Source: Apostichopus japonicus (lineage: Eukaryota; Echinodermata; Holothuroidea; Aspidochirotida; Stichopodidae). Taken from it: a DNA stretch of 64,000 nt. Location: NCBI RefSeq assembly GCF_037975245.1, contig NC_092576.1, positions 43,469,611-43,533,610 of the forward strand. The letters are read 5' to 3'. A model generated the notes under the pieces. The model did not search any database, was not told where the DNA came from, and saw only the letters and a list, made by a program, of their open reading frames with translations. The translations under genes were made by a program, and so were the position numbers. Below, one piece after another: positions 36,200-48,340 of this stretch. Position 1 is the stretch's first letter, and each line of letters opens with the position of its first letter.

Positions 36200-37768
36200 C
36201 AATGAGAGCATTTCAGATTGTTAGATATTTATTATACTGAAGGCTGTCACTTGTCTGAAGCATTTTGCATGTAGATGTCTACATGCATCTATTACTGTGT
36301 ACATGATACATACTGTAATGCTTTGTTGAATTTGTATGAGCAATGGTACCATCATTATTCATTAAATTGGACCAGTGGAATCAATTCCTTTAATTTTGAC
36401 TTTAGCCAACATTCCACCATGAAGCTCCAATGTGAATTATCCACATTTTCAATATTCTTTTCATTAAAATATTTCAACTTGTGACATGATCATTGCATTT
36501 GAGATGTCCTTATTCATTGGAAATGAATTGAATGAAGAATGTTATGCTACTGTATGGATATTGCAAACCAATGTTGGAAAAAAATTGTGAGAGAGGTGGA
36601 GACAAATCAAGGTAGTATGGGTGCTATTATAATTATACCATTGTTACAGCAAATTCATTGTTAAGGAAAGTAAGATTTACCTGTTTACACCTATGTGCAA
36701 CAGCTGGTCTTGACATGGCATATCAATTGATAAACAATCACATGACAAATATCTGCTGCATTGGACATTTGCTAAATATTGGAATAAAAACATAAAATTG
36801 ATATTGATCAAAATATATGAGCAAATAACATGCATTATTCTGACTATCTTGCCAGTATATTGTTTTATAGAATGCTGTAAACAAGCTCTGTCTTCTGCTT
36901 TGAATTTTAGCGCAACAATTAATGAGAGTGATGGAGATGAATGTTCCTGTTTGCAACCGTCGTGACACACAAAGGTATGGACTGCAATCTCTACCACAAT
37001 TTATACTACAATATATATAGGAGGGATACAAGTATTTATGTTAATTCCTTTTATGTATACTCAATTTTTTTTTAAGATCACACATCATTTCAGCACATGC
37101 AAAGTATATTTTAGCAGTGCTGCTCATCAGGTTTTAGTATTCGACTGCTGACACCTGATAGGCACTTACTGGTGGTTGTTTGTTGTATGGACATTCAATC
37201 CCAATCTGGTGCTCTGAAATTGTTATTTTGAAACACTGTGAACATTCAGTTTACCATCATATGGTTCTCTACACATAGTGATATAAGCATAAAGATTTGG
37301 CCAAATCTCACTGGGTACCAGTCTGTTCAGTGTCTCTCTTTTGAGGGGACAGATGAAGCACTTGTGCATTGTGATATCATATATAATATCAAAGCTGAAT
37401 GCTTTTGTGTGAATTTGGGCAATTATAGTAAGCATGACTAGTTATTTTTAGAAAGTGCTTCCATGTGTAGAGCTGCCTGTTCATGGAAGTGCAGGAGAGT
37501 ATAGATTGTATCAAGGGTCACTTGTACGTCAGTTCAAAATAGTTTGTGTTTTTTGTACTGTAAGTTTTCACTGTGATTTACTAGTACTGAGTACCTACTA
37601 CTATTTGGTGTGATATGATATTATTTCTTACAGTAAGGAAGTATACCATATGGGAAAAGAGCCATGAGAAGAAAATACATCCAGGAACCTCAAAGACGAT
37701 GCCAGGTAGAAAAATCTGCTTAAATCTCAGGAAGTCTTATCAAACCTTCCATTAATTGTGGATCCATG
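36200..37768. other. Intron sequence with weak plus-strand exon-like segments
   Basis: Two short segments have acceptor and donor consensus on the plus strand (about 36912-36974 ending AAAG/GTATGG, and about 37634-37705 ending CCAG/GTAGAA). They do not share a phase that keeps an open frame, so I do not call a gene. Confidence 0.3.
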
Positions 37769-38039
37769 TTTGGAATTTTTTTGCATTTTCAGGTGGCCTC
37801 AGATGCAATTTGGTGCAATATAGCACACTTCAACACCCACTCCATTTTGTAAATAATTTTGCATTTTCACCTGGCCTTAGATGCAATTTGGTGCTCCAAA
37901 TGAGATTTTTTTTTCTCATTTGGAAATGAAAAAGGGGTTTTCTGACTTGCGAAGCGGGGGGGCGGAATGATACTTCCGCCCCACCATATTTTTCACTGGG
38001 GGGGCTGGTGCCCCCCAGACCCCGGTTCCTACACCCTTG
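37769..38039 (+). mobile_element. 5'-truncated copy of the 43019 hAT-like MITE
   Basis: Nearly identical to 43109-43381 (shared phrases GGTGGCCTCAGATGCAATTT and CACTTCAACACCCACTCC), ending GGTTCCTACACCCTTG at 38039. The left terminal CAGTGGCGTAGG is missing. High similarity to the complete copy implies recent spread. Confidence 0.8.
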
Positions 38040-39726
38040 GTAATAAGGGTTAAACTAAACCACTGTATTCATGTATATTATTTGTTTTTCAAATTGAACA
38101 GCTTTATTCATGTTCTTTGTGGTTTGGGAAAACTATTAATTAGCTTATTAGCAATTTGGTCCAGCCATGATTGAACAGGTCTCCTATCAAAACAGAATAG
38201 TAACACAAAATGATATTTGATTTGCTTAGGTTGTACATTTTCAATAGCATACAAATTTATGGAATGTTGTTACAACTTCAAATTACAAATCAAGCAATCC
38301 CTGCATAGATCATGCTACCCCTGACTAGATGTCCCTTTTTGCAAATGAAAAAGAACTTACCTATACTACAAACTATACCACATTAAGTGTATGTGAATTG
38401 AACCTGAACCCCTCTAATATCATGTGATCACAGAGAAAAGAGAGTTACCTGGCGGGCTAAGGAGTATTAAGCCATGTCACATCATTATAAATTCTTGTTC
38501 CAAATTAAAAAAATGTCAATATCCTGCACTTTTCCATTTATATATGGGGGATAGCATCATCTCAATAATAATTTATGAATAGTTTGCACCAGAAAGAAAT
38601 TAGCCAGATACAGATAAGTTGTAAACACAATGTCATATTTCATATTTGATCATATTAAGTTAATGATCCTTATTGCCTTTTATCTACAAAACTTAATTAC
38701 CCTGTATTAGGGCATTGGAACTCCCTTTTATACCAATTTGCATTCAGTTTTATATTACAAATTTGATGAGTTGTATTTGAATAATTTTTTACTTGAATTT
38801 AAAATGTATTGCATATTAAAACTGAATTAATGCTCTTTTACTGTTTTTATAATTACAAAACCTTTACTATACACTGAACAAAAAGCCAGAACTGGAATCT
38901 TCTATTAAAGCAGATAGATTTTCAAAGTGGTTTATAATTGACTTCTCTTAATATACAGTATGTGTTACAACTGCCAGTAGTTAATCTCATACAGTATGTA
39001 CAGTTACTACAGTATATAGTATTTGCCTTTGCTTCTGATGTCAGTTGGACTGTTATCGTACTTGGTGAGTGAATGGTTGAGTTGATGAACCCTGTTGCAT
39101 TTGGCGCTCATTTCAAAAAGAATAATGAGGTTATGGAAAGTACAATAATACTGCAACAAGAAGTTGACGTGTGATGTTGTTGACTGATGACTGGTTGGTG
39201 TGTATTAAATTTGACATTACCCACAATACTGCATACGGGCATGTATGTATGGTTGAGGGTAAGTAACTAAATGTAAAGTTTTTGCAGTTTAATTTGGAAC
39301 CCAAGTTTTTAGCTGGTTGTCCACATAATTGCACTAGAAACCTGAATATAAAGTGCTACATTTAGCAGGTTTTAGTCTGTTATTGTGTTGACACCAAAAC
39401 AGAGCCCATAATAATGCATTCCTAACTGATGTACTGCTAATGCTAAACACCTAGTTCTACAACACTTTTACAAATTATACATACAGAATATTGTTTTCAC
39501 ATGTTGTGAAGAGAGTATATAAATATGCATTGGAAATCGATGGAATTCTTCAATGTCTGCATCTAATGAAAAAAATGCATTATTTTCTGTGGTTCATATT
39601 GCATCTTCTTTCAATAACAGTAATGCCAGTATGAGCGTTTAACATGTGGTGTTTGTAAACCAGCTGCAGGCTGACAAGTATTCTCCTGTGCAATCATGAT
39701 CTGATCCACAGATGATCATGCAACAT
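38040..39726. other. Intron sequence, no exon seen
   Basis: AT-rich and unique in appearance; only short ORFs. Confidence 0.4.
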
Positions 39727-40020
39727 AAATGGTACAACAAACACATGTGTTAAGGATGCTGATATATGCACCAGTGTTTCGGGCGAATTTCGAAGAGAAT
39801 TTTTCCCAATACGAAAAACATGTGAGACACTTTGGAATGGTAGAATATGAAGGGGTTCACTTGGGGTCAGTAAGGGTGCACAGTGTTAAAAGATTACCAG
39901 GGCATAATAGACACGGTAGAATGCGGTGCTTAGGTTGTGGGGAGACAGACCTTGGGGAACGAAGTACATATGGTACAACAAACACATGTGTTTAGGATGC
40001 TGATGTATGCACCAGTGTTT
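39727..40020. repeat. Direct repeat of about 52 bp, 240-bp spacing
   Basis: ATGGTACAACAAACACATGT, then GATGCTGAT, then GCACCAGTGTTT occurs at about 39729-39779 and again at about 39969-40020. The intervening sequence is unique. This suggests a local duplication or an LTR-like remnant. Confidence 0.6.
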
Positions 40021-40528
40021 ACAAACCAACTAATACTGTACTTGACTGCATTTTGCCTTGAATTTCATGACATTATACCTTTAATATTAACAAAATGCCA
40101 GGATGAGAATTCCAAAGCTCACAAAGTCACATACTTTTGTGGATGATAAGGATTGCAGTATTGGCTAATACTGCACAATTGGAGAATTATTGGTTGGCAA
40201 AATTGAGACAAATTGAATATTTCAGTAAGCGATATAAGAGCCCTAGCTGATTACACAAATGTTGTATTGTACTAAAGGTCATTCCTTTGTAAGCAAAGTT
40301 TATGTTGGTTTTGAACTTTTATTATTATGTAATACCATAAATATTGATATATTGGCTAACAAACATTCAAATATTGTATTGACTCTGTTATGAATTTAAA
40401 AATATATTTCCAAAAGCGTTGAAGCTGCACAAAACTTTGTTATATCCTATCTTTTAGTATACCTTGCATATAGTATAATTATATATATAACATTTTGGGA
40501 AAAAGTAGTTTGGGTAGAGATGATTGGG

Positions 40529-41700
40529 GATGGGCATTTTTGGGGTCTACTGGCAGGGGTACCTCACTAATAGAAATGTCTGGAAATGCCCATCCCTTAC
40601 ATATGAAGTGATACCTATCATTTTCCAGTAGGTTTCAACTGGATACTTCATGAGCTGACCTAGGTCAGAGAGGGGATGGGCATTTTGGGGGTCTACTGGC
40701 AGGGGTACCCCACTAATATAAATTACTGGAAATGCCCACCCCTTACATATAGAGTCCTGCCAATCATTTTCCGGTAGTTTTTAACTGGATACTTCATGAG
40801 CTGACCTAGGTCAATGAGGGGATGGGCTTTTTGGGGGTCTACTGGCAGGGGTATCCCACTAATAGAAATTTCTGGAAATGCCCAAACCTTACATATGAAG
40901 TGATACCTATCATTTTCCAGTAGGTTTCAACTGGTTACATCATGAGCTCACCTAGGTCAATGAGGGGGATTGGCATATTGGGGGTCTACTGGCAGGGGTA
41001 CCCCACTAATAGAAATTTCTGGAAATGCCCATCCCTTACATATGAAGTGATACTTATCATTTTCCAGTAGGTATCAACTGGTTACCTTATGAGCCGACCT
41101 AGGTCAATGAGGGGATGGGCATTTTGGGGGTCTACTGGCAGGGGTTCCCCACTAATAGAAATTACTGGAAAATGCCTTTCCCTTACATATAGAGTCCTGT
41201 CAATCCTTTTCCGGTAGTTTTTAACTGGATACTTCATGAGCTGACCTAGGTCAATGAGGGGATGGGCTTTTTGGGGGTCTACTGGCAGGGTATCCCACTA
41301 ATAGAAATTTCTGGAAATGCCCATCCCTTACTGTACATATGAAGTGATACCTATCATTTTCCAGTAGGTTTCAACTGGTTACCTCATGAGCTGACCTAGG
41401 TCAATGAGGGGATGGGCATTTTGGGGGTCTACTGGCAGGGGTTCCCCACTAATAGAAATTACTGGAAATGCCCACCCCTTACATATAGAGTCCTGCCAAT
41501 CCTTTTCCGGTAGTTTTTAACTGGATACTTCATGAGCTGACCTAGGTCAATGAAGGGATGAGCATTTTGGGGGTCTACTGGCAGGGGTACCCACCAATAA
41601 AAATTACTGGAAATGCCCATCCCTTGTATCTGAAGTCCTAACCATCATTTTCCAGTTGGTTTCAAGTGGTAACCTCATGAGCTGACCTAGGTCATCCGTG
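40529..41700. repeat. 146-bp satellite, eight units of two types
   Basis: The phrase GATGGGCATTTTGGGGGTCT starts units at 40529, 40675, 40821, 40969, 41114, 41261, 41411 and 41558. Units fall into type A (GAAGTGATACCTATCATTTT then CCAGTAGG) and type B (AGAGTCCTGCCAATC then TTCCGGTAG), in the order A-B-A-A-B-A-B and a mixed last unit. Nearly every unit carries the palindrome TGACCTAGGTCA; unit 3 to 4 has CACCTAGGTCA. Confidence 0.9.
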
Positions 41701-42771
41701 AGGCTGGCAAAGCTTGTACCCCACCACCAATAATTACTGGCGATGGCCACACCCACCACAGCCAGTTTGCCAGTCGTCTGGTTTCATATACAGGAATGCA
41801 CTGTGAACATTGTGATGTACAAGGCAATTGGTTACCTTCCCAGGTAACCAAACCCTATGGGCTCCCAGTCAATATTGATGCTCCATTGACACCCTTGCCT
41901 CCAGAATGTGACTGTGTGACGTCAGGTGTTAGATTCGCTTTAAAATTCATTGGACATTTGAGTGAATGTAGGGACCAAAACATGAACTTTTTATGCAATT
42001 CTTTGAGAAACATAACATAGCTCCACTAAAATATGCAAAGTGATCTACTTCCACCCCACCAAAAAACCTTGTCTTGTGGATAGGGAAAGGGGTGGGTTAA
42101 GAAGACCAGTTCATACAACTTTATAAAGAACATACCTGGAAATATTTTCGATATGAATTTCAACATTTTTTATCATTGAAATTTCTTTGGGCATGCACCC
42201 AAAGGTCACAGTTTACTTTTCTTACAAAGGGACCTTTGCAACATGTTTTACCAATGCTAATAGATAATGAATGTATCTATAAACCCAGTAATTTTTAGGT
42301 TGGTGCTCCCTCTTTTTATAATCTTTTTCAGTGAAAACATCTTGAGTGAAGGCATTCTTGCACTTTATACTCAAGCATGTGCTCAAGTTTTAAATTTTCA
42401 AAAAGCCTAACTAGTATCTCCTCTAACAAAATTGTGTTCTTTGAATATTGTTTACCTGTAATGGGTATGACAGGAGTTTGCATATTCAAGAAATTTTTAA
42501 ATAATTCTTGACATTGAGAAGAACTTGCCATCATTTTGGTTCTGTAAGTCCTTGTCACATCAACATAAAGACAGGTTTTTTCCTCATTTGTTACAGTATT
42601 ATGATTTGGATTGAACCTCTTCAAAGCTTTTTATTCTCAGTATATACATGTTCACATTATTATGCTCACTGTTATTTTTAAGAAGGTATCAGAAGATATT
42701 TTTATGATTAACAAAGCAGACATCTTGGACTACCTGTACCACTGCAGTGGTTTTTTAGTATGTGCCCCTGT
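41701..42771. other. Intron sequence between two satellites
   Basis: Two open segments (41796-42020 plus, 42328-42624 minus) have no recognised domain. No gene is called. Confidence 0.35.
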
Positions 42772-43018
42772 CCTGTGGTCCAGTGTGATGGAATTACTGT
42801 GTACACATTAAATTTCCCAAGTGGCCCTAAGTGTTGTTTTTATGCTATGTCGCCCTAAGTGTTGTGAAAAGAGATAAATTCACATGGAACAACTTGTATA
42901 TATGTGTAATTAATTACTTAGTTAATTAAATTATTTGCTATATTTATTTTACAAAGGGATTACTTCCAATAGTACCCATACTGGAGTCCTAACAGTGGTC
43001 CAGTGTGATGATATAACA

Positions 43019-43381
43019 CAGTGGCGTAGGAAGGTACTTTTGAGTGGGGGGGCTGAACTGATGGCCGGCCTGGTGGAGGGGTCAAAGGGGAGGGGGTGGC
43101 CCCCTCCCCTTTGGAATTGTTTGCCTTTCCAGGTGGCCTCAGATGCAATTTGGTGAAATATAGCACACTTCAACACCCACTCCATTTTGTAAATAATTTT
43201 GCATTTTCACCTGGCCTTAGATGCAATTTGGTGCTCCAAATGAGATTTTTTTTCTCATTTGGAAATGAAAAAGGGGTTTTCTGACTTGCGAACCAGGGGG
43301 GCGGAATGATACTTCCGCCCCTCCACATTTTTCACTGGGGGGGCTGGCACCCCCCCAGCCCCCCCGGTTCCTACGCCCTTG
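43019..43381 (+). mobile_element. hAT-like MITE (363 bp, perfect 8-bp duplication ATATAACA)
   Basis: The left end CAGTGGCGTAGGAAGG and the right end GGTTCCTACGCCCTTG are inverted repeats. ATATAACA lies at 43011-43018 and 43382-43389. The neighbouring satellite units read ATATAACATTAAATTGCC without interruption, which proves the insertion. Subterminal G and C runs surround GGGGGGGCTG words. A truncated sister lies at 37769-38039. Confidence 0.9.
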
Positions 43382-44074
43382 ATATAACATTAAATTGCCA
43401 ATGTCGTTCTTAGTGTTGTTTTTATGCTATGTCGCCCTAAGTGTTGTGAAAAGAGATAAATTCACATAGGACAAGTCGTATATAAATGTGTAATTAATTA
43501 CTTAGTTAATTAAATTATTTGCTATATTTATTTTACAAAGGGATAACTTTCAATAGTACCCATACTGGAGTCCTAACAGTGGTCCAGTGTGATGATATAA
43601 CATTAAATTGCCAATGTCGCTTTAAGTGTTGTTTTTATGCTATGTCGCCCTAAGTGTTGTGAAAAGAGATAAATTCACATAGGACAACTCGTATACAACT
43701 TGTATATGTGGAACAACTTGTATATGTGTAATTAATTACTTAGTTAATTAAATTATTTGCTATATTTGTTTTACAAAGGGAAAACTTTCAATAGTACCCA
43801 TACTGGAGTCCTAACAGTGGTCCAGTTTGATGAAATATACATTAAATTGCCAATGTCGCCCTATGTGCTGATTTTATGCTATGTTGACCAAGTGTTGTGA
43901 AAAGAGCTAAATTCACATACGCCAACATGTATATGTGTTATAAATTAATTAATTAATTAATTAATTAGTTAAATTACTTGCTATATATATTGTTTTACAA
44001 AGGAATTTCTATAAATAGTACCCACACTGGAGTCCTAACAGTGGTCCAGTGAGACAAAATAGCATTGTATTACA

Positions 44075-44789
44075 GGTTTCAGTTGTTTTCCCCATACGTT
44101 ACTTTCCGCTGATTACTTTCCGCTGAAAAAGTTCTTCTGCGGAAAACACCTTTTTTTCACCTTCCTGTATACTAGATTTCCGCATATTTTAGGATACCAA
44201 ATTCAGGCAGGATGATTAAAATAACACGAGAAAGTATCAAAGAACGTCGATAAAGGATGGTTAGACTGAGTTCATGTCAGAAAAGTTAAGCTGCTTATAA
44301 TACAGAGGAGGCTTGGGGGTGTGTAATTATGGATTATTAAAGATGTATGTGGTGGTCGGCCGATAAAAGGGCAAAGGGACACCCGCGTTATGAAGGATTG
44401 ACTACTGTATCTAATAAAGTATTAGAACTGCGGTCCGCGTAATGATAGTTTAAAAAAAAAAATTGTAAAAGGCGGTATCTTTGATTTTCGCTGGAAATGG
44501 CTGTATAAGTAAGGGCTGTTTTAATAGTCGAACACGCATTTTGCACCACCTTTCTTACGAGTTACATCTAAAATCATGGCCGATTTATCCTGTTACAGTT
44601 AAATCCTATCTTCTCCACCTTCCTAAATCATTCCATGTGCCTAATCAATTCAGTAAGTTATTCTGTCCCTCCAAAAAAAAAACGTTACTTTCCGCTGAAA
44701 AAAACGTTGTTTTCCGCTGACAAATTTGTTTGCGGAAAACACCGTTTTGTTTCAGCTGAAAGTAACGTGTGCGGAAAACAACGGTACCC
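44075..44789. mobile_element. GGTTTCAGTTGTTTTCC-ended transposon (715 bp, 8-bp duplication GTATTACA)
   Basis: The left end GGTTTCAGTTGTTTTCCCCA continues as TACGTTACTTTCCGCTG. It is matched inverted by the right end (CAGCTGAAAGTAACGTGTGC then GGAAAACAACGGTACCC), about 30 of 37 bases. GTATTACA lies at 44067-44074 and 44790-44797. Inside both ends the words TTTCCGCTGA and GCGGAAAACACC recur as subterminal repeats, in both orientations. It encodes no transposase. An 8-bp duplication fits hAT or P-type enzymes, but the termini are unlike the CAGTGG hAT ends elsewhere in the window. Confidence 0.8.
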
Positions 44790-45194
44790 GTATTACATGT
44801 ATATGTGTAATTAATTCATTAATTACTTTAATTTCTTGCTATATATATATTTCAAAGGGATTATTATAAATAGTACCCATACTGGAGTCTTTACAATCAT
44901 CCAATGTGATGAAATTACATTAAATTGCCAATGTTGCCCAAAGTGCTGTTTCACAGTTAAATTCACCGAGAATCTCTTAGGGCGACATCTATTTTTCGCC
45001 CTAAGTGTGTTTGTGTACAATTAATTGATTATTTAATTAAAATCCTTGGTATTTGTATTTTGCAAAAGGATTAATATTAAAAGCACTCAAACTGGAGTCT
45101 TTACAATGGTCCAGTGTGAAACAATAACATTAAATTGCCAATGTCGACCTATGTGTTCATTTTATGCTATGTTGCCCAACGGTCTAATTTAGAG

Positions 45195-45221
45195 TTATAT
45201 ATATATATATATATAAATATA

Positions 45222-45292
<71 letters not shown>
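45195..45292. repeat. (TA)n microsatellite with TATAAA interruptions
   Basis: About 98 bp of alternating AT with a few AAAT interruptions. It lies only about 30 bp downstream of the sulfotransferase exon 1 donor, so length variation here could affect splicing. Confidence 0.9.
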
Positions 45293-45294
<2 letters not shown>

Positions 45295-45327
45295 ACTGTA
45301 CATATATACTGCAAATCGTATACTCAC

Positions 45328-45515
45328 TCTTCCACGATAGTGCTAGTTGATTGCCGCGATACAGCATACAATGAGTCAACGGGCTTTCCATGTCGCACGC
45401 CTCGAAAGCTAGCACCCATCCACGTGTTGTACACAAATATGGCACACAGAAATAAGCCTCCTACCAGGACGGACCGACGGCACAGACAAGATCGGTACCT
45501 GTTGCGATTATCCAT
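45328..45515 (-). CDS. Sulfotransferase, exon 1 (cytosolic tail and membrane anchor)
   Basis: ATG at 45515 has an A at -3 and a G at +4, and an in-frame TAG lies 18 bases upstream, so the start is well supported. The exon encodes a short basic tail (MDNRNRYRSCLCRRS) and then a hydrophobic segment (residues about 16-33, VLVGGLFLCAIFVYNTW), the signature of a type II Golgi protein. It ends GTG GAA GA before a GTGAGT donor (phase 2). The acceptor at 31927 supplies the missing A, giving Glu and then the long catalytic frame. The predicted protein is about 536 residues. The link to exon 2 is inference from phase, strand, topology and lack of a competing exon. Confidence 0.75.
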
Positions 45516-48241
45516 TCTAGAGCTCTTCTATAGCCGCTACCGCGGCGGTGTAGGGTTACAAAGTTACACGAAGCTAGATTCAGTAGCAGTTTCCACACCG
45601 TTGATCTAATACAAATAGCACGTACAACTAATAGATAATCTTGATTTCACACTTACAGGGTGACACGGGACGTTTGCAGCGGTCAGTTATGTATCCAATG
45701 AGACTTCAACAAGTTAGTAATATCATCATTCAAAACACCTCACTGAACACAACGTTAACAACAATTCCCTACTCGTTCCATATATATGTAGCCTACCGTT
45801 TTCCCTGTAGATTACAGTGAAAGAATGCAGCAGTATAACTTCCGTTGAACTGATAGTTGAAAATATGGAGATCTAACCTCCATGGTTAAAACAGACTTCT
45901 TAATAGTAGCCACAGCCAAACAGCGGTGAAAGTCTTCCTGTCAATATTTTCCTTGCCGCTATCTAGCAACACGTCGTTGTCGCAGACTGTTAGCACCAAT
46001 CAAAAGAGATCTCAGAAAAGCTTTAGGGTTTCAGCCAATCACAGGCATTTCCTGAATAAACAACATGTCTGCGCCCTTGTGCAAACTTCTTCAGCTCGGT
46101 TTCAAGTTGTGTACAAGGAATTACGCTAATAATAGCCAAGACCTACACACACTTACAGTCACTTTATTATGTTGAACCGCGAAAGTGAAGCCTTCAGTTC
46201 TTATTTTTAATATGAACGCAATGCATGTGTGTCCGGTGACTGTGCTGAGAAATACTAAGCAAGAGTTGTCGGATTTGCACAGAATAATGTCGCCCTAAGA
46301 TATTGCGTTTACCCGACAATTCGTCCATGTGACTTCAAGTTCAAGGTAGACACTGAGACGTTGAGAGGTGAGACTGTAGTAGGCTAGGCTCTAAGTACTA
46401 AATTAGGCGAAGGCCTAACAGTAACACTTAATGTTAACGTTTACAGCTCGTTAGGCACCTGGACCTAATTGAAAACGAAACTCATGATGCTGGACATGTT
46501 AACAAGAGGATATTAATTATTCCTATTTCCCCAAGATATTTCAGAAATAGAACCCTGAAATTTTTTTAGGTATAAGAACTTTATATTAATAATTAAAGTT
46601 TAAAACCCTGACAGTGACAGCTCTCACATGTTTACTTTGGTAACAAAATGGCATCAAAACCCCTTCCTCATGCTGAATCACAGCATGAAATAGCAACTTT
46701 AGAGCTGCACAACTTGCAGATATATTATAGGAAAGCATTGTTATAATTATTTTGTATTGCCTGTTCTAGACATAATAACCTCTGAAAATATTAAGTACCC
46801 TGAAGCAAGGGTTTCTAAGGAGCAATTTATCACTAAATATGACACATTTTTTAGTGAAAAATACAAAATCGAATATTTTGACACTTTTAAGTTGACCTAA
46901 CTCCACAAGACAATGTTTTTGTAGCCTAATTTTTTTATATTCCTGTCCTATGGGATAGACTCTATATGCATCTGTAATAAAAAGGTAGTAGGATGAATAA
47001 TTGCCGAGAAATGAGACCTCAAAAGTCAAGGAAATGCCAAAATAACACGGTAGCGACAAATTGCGGAATTTCAATAAATCGGCCAACTGTGAAGCAATGC
47101 AACTGAAATTTTCAGAATATGCTCATTTCATTTTGTTCCAATCATACACAAAAAATTGGGAATATTTGGAGAGGGTGCAGCAACAGCCATCCGTGATTTG
47201 ACACGCAATGACCCATAAACCAAATTGATAACTTTCTTTTTGGAAATTGTTAGGCGATTATATAATCTGTTCTGGTGATGCAGAATTCCTTCAGCAGGTG
47301 GTTCAATTCCATCAACAGATATCATACAGCCAAACAGTTTTCAAAATGAATTAGGTCAAGTATGCGGCACCATAATGAGACTTGTAACAAGAGGCATGAC
47401 AGGAATTTTCAGTGGCCACGCTCTTGTTTAATTTTCTCACATTTTCTACATGTCTAGGAATTTTCTCTGTGATAATCTCACTTTTTTAGTGTCCATCACT
47501 CTACACAGCCAGTGTGAATGGTAGGGGTAATCTTAAAGTAATCATGACTTCATTTAAGAAGACCATCCACTGGTGTTCCAATGAAAGACTCCAAATGAGT
47601 GGTTAGCTCGGCAACTAACTTCAGGTTTAAAAAAGTGTGAAAGGCAATGTGTGAAAGGCAAACATGTTTGGATGGTGCAATCTTATACTTTGGAACTACT
47701 GGAACAGATAACTAATATATATATATAAAGAGAAGAACAGCTTTTAGCAAACTGGTTATCCACCATACAGTAAGCCATGTGTATGGAAATGTCTGTAGTA
47801 AGTGGACCTGGAGTTTTTTCCCACCGAGATGCTCTGTAGGCCCATAAGTTTAAACAGAAAAGAAATTTTTGTTACACACATAGGCATACATTTCTCATCA
47901 GAAACTACAGTTGTGCATATTGGTGAACTAAATGCAAATATTACAGCACGTTGGCATGGCTGAGGTGACAATGGATGATTTTGAGCACCTCTTGTATTTA
48001 AGCGAATGTGTTCATAAGCACCGTTAGATGACTGGAAATAAACCCATATTTACACTTGTAATCCATTTGTGCTTAACTTTGCAACACACCACCACACATA
48101 AAGTTATCATGAACAATGTGCATCTTAAATGTTCTCCATAATTTCTTCCTTATTATTTGCTATTCTGTGTTCCCCAGTTTTCTATTAAGGACATGCATTA
48201 GTCACTGAATCACGTATATTATCTGTCTAATTTTTGTCCAG
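45516..48241. other. Upstream flank of the sulfotransferase gene, no clear gene
   Basis: The 5' UTR and promoter of the sulfotransferase should lie within about 45516-46400. A GTAAGT-like donor and ATTAG acceptor on the minus strand at about 45654-45605 could mark a tiny 5' UTR intron. No TATA box is convincing. Further right I see only short ORFs. Confidence 0.35.
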
Positions 48242-48340
48242 TTTAGGGCTCTGTACCACCACAGAAGTGTTTAATGCTGAAACTGGAACAATGGTGAACA
48301 CAGCATACATAAGCCTGTGGAGGAACATTACCTCAGAAAG
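48242..48340 (+). CDS. Candidate internal exon, unknown protein
   Basis: A 99-bp segment lies between a strong acceptor (TCTAATTTTTGTCCAG) and a donor (AAAG then GTACTT). In the only open frame it reads LGLCTTTEVFNAETGTMVNT and then AYISLWRNITSE, a protein-like sequence with one N-glycosylation sequon (NIT). No family is recognised and no partner exon in matching phase was found. Confidence 0.3.

Larger units (their letters stand above)
42772..45190. repeat. About 220-bp satellite, seven units, split by two transposons
   Basis: Units share 'CATACTGGAGTCCTAACAGT' then GGTCCAGTGTGATG, 'TTAAATTGCCAATGTCG', 'GCCCTAAGTGTTGTGAAAAG' and an AATTAATTACTTAGTTAATT stretch. The CCAGTGTGATG anchor falls at about 42781, 43001, 43585, 43823, 44047, 44902 and 45112. 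After removing the inserts at 43019-43381 and 44075-44789, the spacings are about 210-240 bp, with one shortened unit. Confidence 0.85.
31927..45327 (-). other. 13.4-kb intron of the sulfotransferase gene
   Basis: The donor GTGAGT is at 45327-45322 and the acceptor CAG at 31929-31927 (minus strand). Joining them keeps frame: GA from exon 1 plus A from exon 2 makes Glu. The intron holds dispersed-repeat copy 2, a hAT-like element, copy C of the TGACCT repeat, a truncated MITE, two satellites and two nested transposons. I cannot exclude extra small exons inside it, but none is needed for the frame. Confidence 0.7.

Noticed and set aside
42328-42624. 98-codon minus-strand frame with a possible CAG/GTAAAC donor
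   Set aside because: No recognised domain and no acceptor partner in phase with the sulfotransferase exons.
46766-47086. 106-codon minus-strand frame
   Set aside because: No domain and no splice or start support; compatible with chance in AT-rich DNA.
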